64,000 bases of DNA. Origin: Eutypella sp. D-1. Taxonomy: Eukaryota > Ascomycota > Sordariomycetes > Xylariales > Diatrypaceae. Position numbers and translations under genes: made by a program. The stretch spans positions 1-64,000 of the forward strand of contig JAJTTP010000018.1 in the NCBI GenBank assembly GCA_023313575.1. Direction: 5' to 3'. Positions 1 through 11,088 of this stretch are shown piece by piece (position 1 is the first letter of the stretch; each line of letters opens with the position of its first letter). The notes beneath the pieces are model-generated. The model had not been told where the DNA came from, did no database searches, and saw only the letters and a program-made list of their open reading frames with translations.

Positions 1-3000
1 CGCCCTGGGTGTGCATCCTCGCCAGAGCGGTATTGACGTTGGTCTCTGGGATCCCTGGGGTCTCTGGCCTCTCTTGCAGGTTCTCGCAAATCCCTAGCGT
101 CTCTATGTTCCCGAGGATGTGCAGTGGTGCGTATCGTGCCGAACTTGTCGTGGGTGAAGTGGGCTGGGAAGGGTACCTCCGGCCTGCTAGGTAAACCTGG
201 AGCTGGGGCTAATGTGGAGGGCTTGGAGGAGTCCTGCCTATTACCAGGTGCTGGGTTGGCTGCTTGGGCCGTTGCTTTTGGCGTGGATGACCTGCTGGGC
301 ACTGAAATAGGTTGCTCAGGCTTTGGTGGGCCTGATGCGAACTTCTGGTTGGTATCTTTGTGTGGTAGTGTAGACTTCGTTGTGCTTTGGTCCTTTTCTT
401 GTGTTTCCGGGGGCTGATCGTCTGTGGCAGGTGTTTTCAGATCCTTCACTTCGCCATCCTCCTCTTCCGCTGTTCCCTTAATATTACCGGAGGCCCTGCG
501 AACGGCGTTAGAAAGGTGCGAGGACGATTATCGAGCAATAATACGACTTACGCTGAAGATTGCGGGTTGAACTCTGGCGCAGTCGGTCGGAGAGTCGTTG
601 ATTGGACACCCTTTGCTGGTTCTGCTGCTTTCTTGTCCTCTGGTGTATCATTGGTCTGTAATTGTGTAAGCATGGCTGTATTCAGATGGCGATGCAAAAA
701 GTGTTACTTACGGTGTTAGAGCGGAATGCCTGAACCATAACCCACTTTGGAGCTTGTTTCTTAAGCGCTGATAAAGCGGTGTTTGCAGTAACTGAGAGGT
801 CCACTCTGTGGCTCTGCCCATCTTCACTCCCCGTTTTCGAAGCAGCTTCACGCTCCGCAATCTTGGCCAGAGCTTGTTGGAACTGTCGGCCTTGGAAGTC
901 CACGGCTGGAAAGTGGTCAAGACAAGATTTCAATACCGTTATCGCATTTCTGATATGCATCCATTCTGTCCCATTAAGACAAGCCCTGAGAGCCGCTGAC
1001 AGGTTCCTATGCCATGTCCAGAGCATATCGCGAAATTTGTCAAACTCCATGTACGACGTAGGTTTACCATTATCGTCGAAGGCAGTGGCAAACCCGAGCC
1101 TTCCTTCCTTTGTCGCCTCTAGTTCGTAAGTAGCTTTGCTTTGGTGCCAGCGAGAAAGGTCCCCAAGCGTGAGCTTCATGAATCGACCCAGAAATTCGGC
1201 CTCCCGGACTGTGCAGCTGAAAATCATCGAGCGTAGTCGGTTGACGTTGAAGAATCGATCGTAAAGCGTGGCAAGTTTAAAGCTTGGCACCTGGTTCATA
1301 TGTAGGAACTTGACCATCCTGTGGCAAAAGTCGGCGTCAACGGGAGACAGAAGGATGCGGGGGATGAGGCACTCCTCGATGAAAATATCTGCGGCCGAGG
1401 TCGACTTCGCCATCGAGATGGGGAACCACATTGGGCTTTGCTTTATAAGGAGCAGTTTCGTTTTACTCAGCCTCTCTTTGCAGGCACTTAATTCACCAAG
1501 CAGATCTCGCTGAACTTGCTGAAGAGCCAATGTCTTCTCTTGCCGTTTCTCTTCACCACTGCGAGACATGTCGCGGCGATCCTTCTTGATGTCCTCGATA
1601 TCCTTTTTGACCTGAACGGATTCTGCATTGTAACTTGCAGACGGGACAGCAAGATCTCCAGTCTGCAGAGACCAGAAGAGCACGTAGAATTCGGGACTGA
1701 TCTTGGTGAAGATGGGGGGAGGGAGCACTGTCTGGACAGCATTTATGATTGGTTCAAGAACATCCAGGAAACGATCTGATCGCCGACCATTGGTTGCCGG
1801 TGGCGGTGATTGCTTCAGAGATTCGGCTTTAGGACCTTGCGAATCCACTGCCATCGAATCTTCAGTATCTTGTGCCTCGGAGTTGTCTGCAGCAGTATGA
1901 CCATTGACCTTTGCCTCCATTGAGATATCCCCATCGGAGTCTGCAGTCGCCGCATCAGGCGTAGCAAACGGCGCTTTCTGGCCCGGGCCAGTCATGTAGT
2001 AGGTCAAACTGGCGCGGCCGATCATGAAGGCGAGATTGGTATCCAGGCCGAACTCTGTAAGAAGCCGGGGAACGCTTGGGATGAGGGCATCAAATTGCTC
2101 AGGAGTTAGGTAGCTCCGAAGCAAATCGACATACTGAGCAAGGGCCTGGTGGGAGTCGTCGGTGATCGATGCTATGTACTTGATGTGTGTCTCGTCTTCG
2201 GGTAGGTGGTAGATTGCCGACTGCCGATAATGGGCAACATTGATCAAAACTCGTGAGGCCAGATCTGCTCGTTCCAACGCCTTGATGAACCTGGATGCAC
2301 TCTTGGTAGACTCATGACGCCTATCACCTAGATGGATCAAGGTTTGTCGACGAAGAACCTCACCCCCACTCAAGGCCAGTAGCTGGGCGTCCGTGAAGTC
2401 GATATTCGAGACAATACCTCCCATGGAATTAATAAGTTCAAGAAGGATGATGAGGTCAGTAGAGTTGCCGTTAGATACTTGCTCATTCACATATTGGATG
2501 ACCGGCGTGACGTCGAGGCTGCTGTAGCGGCGGAAGACCTTACCCGAGTATTTCGATAGAGCCTGGAGCCATTTGCTGGCTAGTAGCACCGACGTTTCCT
2601 GGGTCCTGCTTCGTTGTTTGCCGCCAAGCGAGCTGAGTAGAGTCCAGACTAGAATGTCATCACCGAGCTCTGTGAAGTACTTCGTACACTCAACAAATGC
2701 TTCGATTAAATTGCTGTAGGCCTCCATTTGATCTAGAGCCACTTTGCAGACCACACCCGGCGATGAGAGCGCAATCTTAGCCAGCTTCTTGGCGGAACTC
2801 GGGATATTTGTCAGGGACAGTCGCTTGAGCGTTGCTAGGGTATCCAGCCGAGCGTTCTTGAATGCTTTCATAACCCAAGGCTGTCTTGATATCCGCCCTT
2901 CATAACATTCGGCATAGATGTTGTACCGCACCTGCGTTGGGTAAAGCTTGAGCAGCTCCCAAACAGCCGTTACAGCGTCCACGTTCGACGTGCCAAGACT

Positions 3001-5328
3001 GAGGGCGGGGACCAAAATGCGGCGTAGGAGATCTTCCCAGCGCGCAGCATTTTCCGCAGAACGATCCTGTAGAAAGCTCTTGACGCCGATGGCGGCTAGC
3101 TTCTTGACTAGGGTAGGGTCTCTGCCAATGTTGACTCCGGAAATGTTCAGCAACGTGTCGCAGAGGGTGAAGACATCATCTGCTGTCTGACATATAGGAA
3201 CGTTATCCGCCCATTCGTCGAGGTAGAATCGATACAGGATGCCTTTAGCGATGCCGTCCGCGTGAGGCCATCTGAGGATCTTGGTGGGTGTGCCGTCAAC
3301 AAGTCGTACGCTTCCTTTTGCCACGCCTGACTGATCCGGAGCCACTTCCGGGCGAGCCAGGAGCCCAGTCGAAGGCCGCACTTCCGTTGGCCGAGTATCC
3401 TTGTATGCTTTGCTGATGGAATAAAGAATTATGCGGTTGATTGCAGGATAGATTTCGTCAGGATACGCATCAGGGAGCCAAGGGAACCGGCCGAGGATGA
3501 ACAGAGCCTCGGGGATTGCCCCCACAACTAGAAGGTGTGTGACGATGTCCGCTTTGTGTGCTTCTTTCGGCTCCGGCAGGCTTGCTTCCTCCTCCGTGTT
3601 CGTACTGCCGTCGGGTTTGCTGGCTTCGGGTTTTGCTGCGACTGGTTCGCGCGGTTTCAGAGACGGCTTGGCAGGCTCATCATCAGGAAGGGCACCGGCT
3701 CGTAGAAGGGCGTTGGGCTCGCTGCCCTGCCTATCGTTTCTTTCCTTCTCTTCTAATTCTTGCATACGCCGATCCCTGAGTGCATCCATCTGATCATCTG
3801 CAGGCCAGAGATGAGGATACAGATCAGGAAGAGAGATAAACCCAATCTTGATTAGATAAGCAGCAAGATAATAAAGATTGGCAGGGAGCGTCTCGTTCCT
3901 GTCTCGTGCGACAGACGTGTAGAATCGAAACTTGAAACCGAGCAGCTGAGCGGCCACCCTATTCCCAGAAGGCGGTAGAGTCTTTGTCGTATTGATCCAC
4001 TCGCGATGTGCATCGGAATCGGCCTTAAGGTCGGAGTTGGCGCTGGCATAACGCTGGAGGTCGGCTTCCTCCACTCGTCTCCCCCCAAGCTCGAAAAATG
4101 CATCAAGGTGCGCTTCTCGAGCTCTGTCCCAGAACACCAGGTCTCGTTGATGGCAACGCTCAACAAGTCGAGCCTCCAGCTCTTCGTCACTAATGTGTTC
4201 GTTCTCGGCCAGAGCCCACATGGGTAATCCTCCCGTAAAAGTCTTCTCGGCATACGCGATCTGGTGCCGTGGCCACCACGAGCTAATTCGTAAGAAACGG
4301 GTGTAGAACCTGATATTTCGGAGCATTGTCGCAGAGAAAACGTCGATAACGATATCTAGAACACGTCCCACGTCAAGGTCGAATGTACCGATCAAGCCCT
4401 TAACACGCTCCCACGCTGCCATGACCAGGGGGAAGTCAAATTCTCTGTTACAAGGCGTCCGGTAGAGCTCTGCGGCAAGCTTAGAATAGCCCTCCGACTC
4501 CTCTCGCAGGAGATTGAAGTTGGCTTGTCTGTAGAGCTGATTTGTAGCGTAGCGGATACCCATCCTGTGGAACGTGTCGCGTATAAGGCCTAATTGTTGT
4601 AGAGAAGCAGAATCCATGAGTTCGCGCAGGATTTGGGGTGGAAGACCTGTGGCGGCAATGAACTCCCGGAGGGGTGCGTTGACCGCGCTATCGTCGGATT
4701 CTAAGAAGATGGAGATGGTGTCAAGGAAAAGGGTTCGTGCGTCGAAACTGAATCCGGAAGGATCGTTGGCGCCAGTATCAGAACCAAGAATCTGTCTAAT
4801 ACACTCTCCAGCATCGGTAGGTCTCAGGCGGTTCTCAAGTACGGCGCGTGTGAACTCTTGGGATATGGTCGATATCTCTTCAACATCTTCATCACCTTTA
4901 GAGTTAATGCCATGTTCGATAACTTCCTGACGACCACTTTGTCGCCAGGCTGAGAGGCGGGCCTCGGTCAAGACTGCATATTTGTAGTTAGACGAAACGG
5001 GTGATCGCGGCATGTTCGGATGCGAAGCGGTGTTGGCCGGTATAGCAAGCGGCGCAACGATAGGCTGGGAAGATGAGCTAGATGGTCGTGTGGCCTGGGG
5101 AGAGGTAGGACCGCGGTTGTTTGCGTTGGCGGCAAACTGACTGCTAGAGGAGTCGCGACGGTCGGGGTTCCTCCTGGTATTTCTACCACCACCAGAGGCA
5201 CGGCGATTATGCGGTGGTCCTGCATCTTGCATGTCCCTGTCGTGCTGAGAAAGAGAATTATCAGAAGGACGATGAGGAGCAGGACGGCCGCCGCCGGTGT
5301 GGTCGTTTCTTTTCCGCTTGGGAGGCAT
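1..5328 (-). CDS. tho2: THO complex subunit 2 (Tho2/THOC2), C-terminus cut by window edge
   Basis: Largest THO subunit; THO couples transcription elongation to mRNP assembly and nuclear export. Three exons are readable on the minus strand: 5328-712, 655-552 and 495-1, separated by 56-nt introns with GTAAGT donors and CAG acceptors (711-656 and 551-496); phases agree and all exons stay open. The first exon gives 1,539 residues. It starts with a basic segment (MPPKRKR) and a Ser/Arg/Pro-rich stretch to about residue 110, then a long helical body typical of Tho2. Exons 2-3 give an acidic then Pro/Ser/Lys-rich tail ending in Arg/Asp/Glu repeats (RDPRDPRD), as in the charged tails of this family. 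The stop codon lies outside the window. Head-to-head with met2. The identification rests on overall family resemblance recognised from memory. Confidence 0.9.
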
Positions 5329-5625
5329 GTTGAAAACCCCAGGGTGGCACGTAGGGTGTGATCATGGAGGTGCGAGTCTGTAGAAAGAGAGGAAGGACTA
5401 ATGGCGTCGAATAATGGTGAGTAGATGAGTAGATGGGTAGATGGAAAGGCTGAATTTGATATGATTAGGTAGGCATACTTCGGGCGCGATGGGTTTGGAT
5501 ATAGAAAATCGACCGCGGATCAGAACAACGGGAGGGTATCAGTTGGTATTAGGGTTGATGAATTGTCGGTGGGATGACAATAGCGAGTTGTTGTTTGTTT
5601 GGATATCGACTCGTTGGTCTTGGTA

Positions 5626-5665
5626 GTAATGGGTCGTAATGGGTAGTAACGGGAGGTAATGGGGA
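5626..5665. repeat. Four 10-bp tandem units (GTAAYGGGNN)
   Basis: Units start at 5626, 5636, 5646 and 5656 and read GTAATGGGTC, GTAATGGGTA, GTAACGGGAG and GTAATGGGGA. The core GTAAYGGG is kept with an exact 10-bp period, close to one helical turn. It lies about 300 bp upstream of the tho2 start codon. Confidence 0.85.
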
Positions 5666-6339
5666 GGTAGGTCGGTAGGGTATTGATTGGACTTTCGCGA
5701 TTAAGTCTGGTCTGCGTAATGAAACTGACCGGTACGGTACGTGCGTAGATGATAGTACGGACCGGGGGGTACTTGATGGTGAACAAAAGAATAAAGAAAA
5801 GCGTTGGAATGGCAGAATGAAAGAATGTTCAAATAGAGAGGAAGAAGAAAAAAAAAGAAGAAAAACAGAAGAGAAAAAAGGTCGATTCAAATCTTGACCA
5901 TCTTCTGTTACGATGACAATGCCAATTCCAATGCCGACCGCGTAGTTGAAGTCGCGCTCAAACAGACGATCATCAGATGAAGAGGAGTTTCGCGGTTGTA
6001 ATTGTAATCGTAGTCGTCAATGTAAGGTATTGATCGTATCGACGTAAATTACTGTTTATAGAAAAAATATATTCTGGTGAAGGAGCCAACCTAGAGAACA
6101 ATGCGCGTTGGTTGTTGTATTCTAGAGGTGCTTGACTTTGGAAAAAAAAAAAAAGTTGACAATGGGTACTCTAAGAGTTAGAGAATGACAGAATGAATGA
6201 CTGTGATAGCCTTGTCTTCCATGTCTTGCGAAGACGTCCAAGACTTGTTAGAGCTAGCTTACTACCTACAGGTACCTCCCTAGGCCACCTACTAGTACCT
6301 GAATAGTAAGTAGAGTTGACGGGTTGCGGGTGGAAACAG

Positions 6340-6349
6340 TACCTAGGTA
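6340..6349. repeat. TACCTAGGTA palindrome (first of seven exact copies)
   Basis: Exact copies are at 6340, 9138, 18794, 18825, 28169, 33492 and 45524, each ten bases long, all outside coding sequence; an interrupted version is at 9022-9038. Confidence 0.85.
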
Positions 6350-7090
6350 CTGGGGTGGAAAGCCGCGAAAAAAGGTCTTAAGCTACTGCTTCTGGACGCT
6401 AGCATAAAGAACTTATCAGGTATTCAGTACATAGCAATTATACTGCTCTCTTCTTTGTATTCCTGTTAGCACTAAGTAGCTAATACTTTTGAGCTGATTT
6501 AGCCTCTTATCTTAATGTGGGGTACATACCTGCGCAGGTATGCAGTATGTTAACACTGAACTGTCTATCGGACTGTTGCCCGCAAACCGGAATTATGTAA
6601 GCCAACGAACCTCCCATCCCCCCCCAAGCCGCCGGACCCATTAGCCCGACTAGCCCCGACTTGTCCTCCGGTAAGGTACGAAATATATTGTACCGAGCAA
6701 GCTTCTCTTAGGAGGGAGGTACTTACCCGTACGCTACACTAAACGGCAAGTGATGAGTCTACTTACTGCTAGGTAGGTAATTCTTCCTTATCGAGCCGAT
6801 CCGATGGAAAAGATCTAAATTGACTCAGAGCCCGAGGTTTTGCTCACTATCACTCACTACTTACCTACCATATATTCCTATATTCCAACCTCCACCTGCT
6901 TTTACTACTTGTCTCACAATACACCTTTACTTACGTGCCTATACCTATATCCTCTATACTTCATGTGCATATCCTCATATTAGAGCAAAGGCACTGGAAG
7001 GACAAGAGAGCTCTCCCATTCCAGTACCTGTTTACTGAACCACAGGTCTGATGGCATCGGTAAACGGTGCTGGCGACTCGCCGTTAAAAT

Positions 7091-8675
7091 ATGGTCAGTA
7101 ATAAACGCATATCCATCCCAAACTTCGCCCACCCCTCATCAGAAACCATAAAGATAAGACCAGTGGCTGAATACTTCCAAGAAAGAACGCGGCAGCAACC
7201 TGAGAACCCGTTTGCTGCTTTAATCCCGGACCAGGAGTTCGCCATTGTCCCCTCCTTCACTCTTGAATCCGGTGTGACCCTCAAGAATGTGCCCGTGGCG
7301 TACACTACTAGAGGCACCTTGTCGCCGAACCGGGATAATGCTATGGTCATCTGCCATGCCTTAACTGGTTCCTCTGATGTGAGCGACTGGTGGGGGCCCC
7401 TTATAGGTGGCCCTGGGCGCGCCTTCGACACCTCCCGGTTCTTCATTGTTTGCATGAACAGTCTCGGCAGCCCCTATGGCTCTGCGAGTCCCGTAACTGC
7501 CAGAGACGGCGATCCCGCCAACGGGAACTACGGTCCTGAGTTTCCTCTGACCACAATTCGTGATGACGTCAAGTAAGTTCAGATACGGACTAAAAATTAA
7601 AAAAAAAATCCTTATCTAGAGCTGATAGTGGGGTAGCCTACACAAATTGATTCTGGACGACTTGGGAGTACGCCAGATAGCCGTCGTCGTCGGCGGTTCT
7701 ATGGGTGGCATGCTTGCTCTGGAATGGGCATACTTTGGCAAGGATTATGTTCGGTCCGTTGTTCCCATCGCGACATCCAGCCAGCATAGCGCATGGGGTA
7801 TCAGCTGGGGCGAGGCCCAGCGCCAGAGCATCTACGCCGATCCCAAATATGATGACGGGTATTATTCCTTCGACGACCCGCCAGTGACGGGCCTTGGAGC
7901 GGCGCGGATGTCTGCACTCTTGACCTACAGGAGCCGGAATTCCTTCGAAGCGCGATTCGGACGGAACATTCCGGATCCTTCTAGGCGCCAAACCATTCGG
8001 GAGAGTCCCCGCCCGAATACTCCTTCCGAGGCGCATCTCCATATACACAACGATGGCCATAGAATGACGAGGCTGTCCAGGACCAACAGCTCCTCCAACC
8101 AAACCCCAACTGAGAACGGGCCGAGCGATACCGCAGCTCGAGAGGAGAGGTCTCTTGACCCAGAATACTCCGGCCCTACAAAAGGGGGTCTCGGTGCCGG
8201 TGAACCTCTACCTTCAACAACTTACTTCTCCGCGCAATCGTACCTTCGCTACCAGGGTCAGAAATTCGTCAAGCGCTTCGACAGCAACTGCTACATCGCA
8301 ATCACCAGGAAGCTCGACACTCACGACGTATCACGGTACCGGGCAGACACCATTGCCGAGGCATTGGCTATGATCGAACAGCCCATCCTCGTGCTGGGAA
8401 TCGAGAGCGACGGGCTCTTCACGTTCGCCGAGCAGGAGGAGATAGCGCACCACGTGAAGGACGCCCGGCTGAAGAAGATCGACAGCCAAGAGGGGCACGA
8501 CGCCTTCTTGCTTCAGTTCGAACAGGTCAACCGGCACATACTGGACTTCCTTAAGGAAACCCTACCCGATATCATGGAAAGGGAGGGAGAATTTGTGGAG
8601 GCGGCCAATGTTGGCCAGATGGCGAAGTCGAGCACCTTCGGAGAAGCTGAAGTGGAAGACATTACTGCTTGGTAG
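7091..8675 (+). CDS. met2: Homoserine O-acetyltransferase
   Basis: Transfers acetyl from acetyl-CoA to L-homoserine, the committed step into methionine synthesis by sulfhydrylation. Two exons, 7091-7572 and 7637-8675, joined in phase across a 64-nt intron (GTAAGT donor, CTGATA-like branch site, TAG acceptor), give 506 residues. It is an alpha/beta-hydrolase: nucleophile Ser182 in GGSMGGM, Asp419 in ESDGLF and His448 in EGHDAF make the expected triad. A low-complexity stretch of about 75 residues (encoded near 7970-8200) interrupts the lid region; such linkers are common in fungal members. A second start is possible: an ATG at 7051 followed by a 49-nt intron (7094-7142, GTCAGT donor) also joins in phase at residue 18 of the present model and would replace the first residues. 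Acetyl- versus succinyl-transfer is inferred from the fungal context. Confidence 0.93.
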
Positions 8676-9385
8676 TTAACACAACATACACAAGGTAGTA
8701 AACAAGGCTCGATCGCCCGTTAGACACCTATCCCACGCGCGATTATTCCGATTAGAATATAAAAGAAATAAGAATAAAACAATACGTGAGTACCAAAACA
8801 TAGTCAGTTACACACCACGAAATATGTTCCTATACTCCCTACATAATCTTCACCGTATGCTCCAGGCCAATTTAGTAGTACAATAGGAGTTTCACGCATT
8901 GTCCCGGTCGAGGTAGCTCGTTCCCTCATTTAAACGCATACTCGCTCAAGGTTCGCACACTCGAGGAAGAATAGCCGTCTTCGAAGGAAGGTGCTAGGCA
9001 ATAGGTATGCTTATAACTACGGTACCTAGCCTAGGTACATGTTTGTTTAGGTTTCAAGGTAGTTGTTTACCTGTATACCTAACTAACTCACTTACTGACA
9101 CTCCGGTGAGCACCTTCCCAACAACAACATACATAGCTACCTAGGTAGGCAGCCACACAGACCAAGCGATATCATATCAAAGTTTTATCGCCATTCAGTC
9201 AGTTAGACGACCTTCATTTCATTCACCTTCTTAGGCTCGAGCTTTCCTACTTCGCGGAGAGAAACCCCCAGAGGACTTTGTTGTTTCTGATTTACGGGTT
9301 TTTAGATTTCCGTGGCCCGCGAGCACGAGTCGACTTGGGGGTTAAACACTCGAAATCACCAAGTTTCCACCCCCAAAGCAGCAGC
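8676..9385. other. Intergenic region between met2 and the next start codon
   Basis: About 700 bp holding the met2 3' UTR and the promoter/5' UTR of the next plus-strand gene. Visible: an interrupted palindrome GTACCTAGCCTAGGTAC at 9022-9038 and TACCTAGGTA at 9138-9147. An in-frame extension of the next ORF reaches 9278 but begins at a TTG. No other gene seen. Confidence 0.6.
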
Positions 9386-10732
9386 ATGGCTAAAAAGCGT
9401 AAACAGGGTCGTAAGAACGGCAATAGCCAGGGCAATGCGGACCAGAACCGCAGTGATGGCAAAACCGCCGCCTCCCAGCAAGGGTCGCCTGGGAAGAATC
9501 GGGCTTCGGATGCGGCGGCGAAGGGGAGGCTGATGGGTCTCACCAACCTTTCGGGTTCCGGCGTGAACAGCAGAAAGTTGAGCGGAGCCGCGGGCACCTC
9601 GAAAAACCAGACGGAGCCAATCGTCCTCAAGCCTATGACCGTTAGCCAGCCAAGTCCCATCGTGACCAAGGCGCCCTCAAGCCCACCAGTACAAGCCAGC
9701 GCTGGGCAGGCGTCTTCTGGGGCAAACTGGGCTTCCGCCGCCGCGAATGGCAACATGATGGGCTTCGCAAGCGTTGCGGGTTCCGAGGAGAGCCGCGGTC
9801 TGTTCACAGCAGGCCGTGAAACCCAAAGCGTGTCGAACCACTGGACGCCGATAAACGCGGATAAGCCCCCGTCCTTTGGACAGCCGGGTCCAGCCAAGGA
9901 GGGGTTCTCGAACGACGCTCCAGTACAGCCCGCTGCCGCACAGCCCCAGTTCGTCGAGAGGTGCCTGGAGGACCTCTACCGCGAGTACCCGGACAAGAGG
10001 CTCCGCGGCATTGGACAGGAGGGCATACAGCCCGCCATCATGGTGCTCGGACAAGTCGCCCAGGACGCGACGTTCGCCTGGATCCGGACCTGGTGCCCGT
10101 TCATGAACTGGAATAAGGTCCTCTCATCACTGACGTCGCGCACCAGGGAAGAGCAAGATACTGTCCACGAGAAGGCAAAGTGCCCCGAGGAAACCGCATC
10201 GAACGCCCCGAAGACCAGCGCCGAGAAAGGCAAAGAAAACCTATACCTTGTTCCCGAGACAGCCCTAAATTCGAGGAACGGCGTACAGACCGTCATCGAG
10301 CTGTTCCACCGGTGCGCCGTCAAGCTCCCCTCGCCGCAGCCGGAGCAGCTGTCCGACCTAACGGGCCTGATCGACGACTGCACGCGACTATGCGAGGCGT
10401 TGCGGGACGGGGAGCGCGCGGCGCTCTTCGTGGAGACCCGGCGCATAGTGCAGTGGACCGCGGTCGGGCTGGACTGCAAGAAGCTCGAGATCTACCGGAC
10501 GGCGGCGCAGGAACTGCGCCGCAACAATGCCCAGTACCAGGTGCTGCAGGTAGCCGGCGAGGACCTGGCGGTCACGCGTGCCGGCGCCCAGTTCCGCTCC
10601 GCCCGCAGGACGGCCGAGCGCCGCATCCTCGACCAGGCCACCGCGGCCTTCGACCGTCATCGCGAGCAGTTCACCCTCGACCTGCTCAGGGCGCTAGAGT
10701 CACTCCTGAAATTCCCGCCCGGCATCGCGTGA
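9386..10732 (+). CDS. Uncharacterised protein with basic N-terminus and helical C-terminal half
   Basis: Single exon of 448 residues from the first ATG (MAKKRKQGRK). The frame stays open upstream to 9278 but without an ATG, so 9386 is preferred. Residues 1-190 are low in complexity (Ser, Gly, Ala, Asn, Lys), and the KKRKQGRK start could act as a nuclear or RNA-binding patch. From about residue 195 the sequence becomes ordered and helical, with charged heptad-like segments (ERCLEDLYREYPD, then REEQDTVHEKAK and RRTAERRILDQ). I recognise no named domain and no catalytic motif. The codon use is GC-rich in third positions across the C-terminal half, which supports a real gene. Neighbours do not suggest a role. 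Confidence 0.8.
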   Translation: MAKKRKQGRKNGNSQGNADQNRSDGKTAASQQGSPGKNRASDAAAKGRLMGLTNLSGSGVNSRKLSGAAGTSKNQTEPIVLKPMTVSQPSPIVTKAPSSPPVQASAGQASSGANWASAAANGNMMGFASVAGSEESRGLFTAGRETQSVSNHWTPINADKPPSFGQPGPAKEGFSNDAPVQPAAAQPQFVERCLEDLYREYPDKRLRGIGQEGIQPAIMVLGQVAQDATFAWIRTWCPFMNWNKVLSSLTSRTREEQDTVHEKAKCPEETASNAPKTSAEKGKENLYLVPETALNSRNGVQTVIELFHRCAVKLPSPQPEQLSDLTGLIDDCTRLCEALRDGERAALFVETRRIVQWTAVGLDCKKLEIYRTAAQELRRNNAQYQVLQVAGEDLAVTRAGAQFRSARRTAERRILDQATAAFDRHREQFTLDLLRALESLLKFPPGIA

Positions 10733-11088
10733 AAGAGTAACGCAGCGCGCTTCTATCTATCGCACGGCCCGTGCCGCTGATACATGTACCTGACCAGGTG
10801 ATCGCCCACTGCTATTTCACACCGCCCCATTTATGTACAGAGCTGCGGGAGTATCCTACTATATCTTCGCCATGGACTGGGGGGAGGCGTATAATGTAAA
10901 TGGAGAGCATTTTCCGGGAGCAAATTATATATAATGGGTATTGGCTTTGAGCTGCATTGCTTGGTAGTAGGGATTAAAGAGAAAAGACTTTGCTAAACCG
11001 CTGAAAAATCCGCGTGAAATAAGGCAGTAATTGCCACGTAGGTAGTACATGGGACATAATGACTTCTCCGCGCCATATAAGTGCACCA
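10733..11088. other. Convergent 3' intergenic region
   Basis: 356 bp between two facing stop codons. Some A/T-rich sequence (ATTATATATAATGG near 10924) could serve 3'-end formation of the plus-strand gene. Nothing else seen. Confidence 0.5.

Larger units (their letters stand above)
5329..7090. promoter_or_regulatory. Divergent intergenic region between tho2 and met2
   Basis: 1.76 kb between two start codons pointing away from each other, so it should hold both promoters and 5' UTRs. Visible content: 8-bp GAGTAGAT-like repeats near 5420-5444, four 10-bp tandem units at 5626-5665, A-rich tracts near 5850-5880 and 6141-6155, and a TACCTAGGTA palindrome at 6340-6349. Small open frames on both strands at 5520-5890 are low in complexity and were not called as genes. 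Confidence 0.6.

Noticed and set aside
5520..5890. Two overlapping minus-strand open frames in the tho2/met2 spacer
   Set aside because: They overlap each other, consist of Thr/Ser/Pro/Phe-rich low-complexity sequence and lie in a repeat-rich 5' UTR or promoter. No family resemblance.
9278..9385. N-terminal extension of the unknown protein at 9.4 kb
   Set aside because: The extension starts with TTG; the ATG at 9386 has the basic MAKKRK start and a better context.
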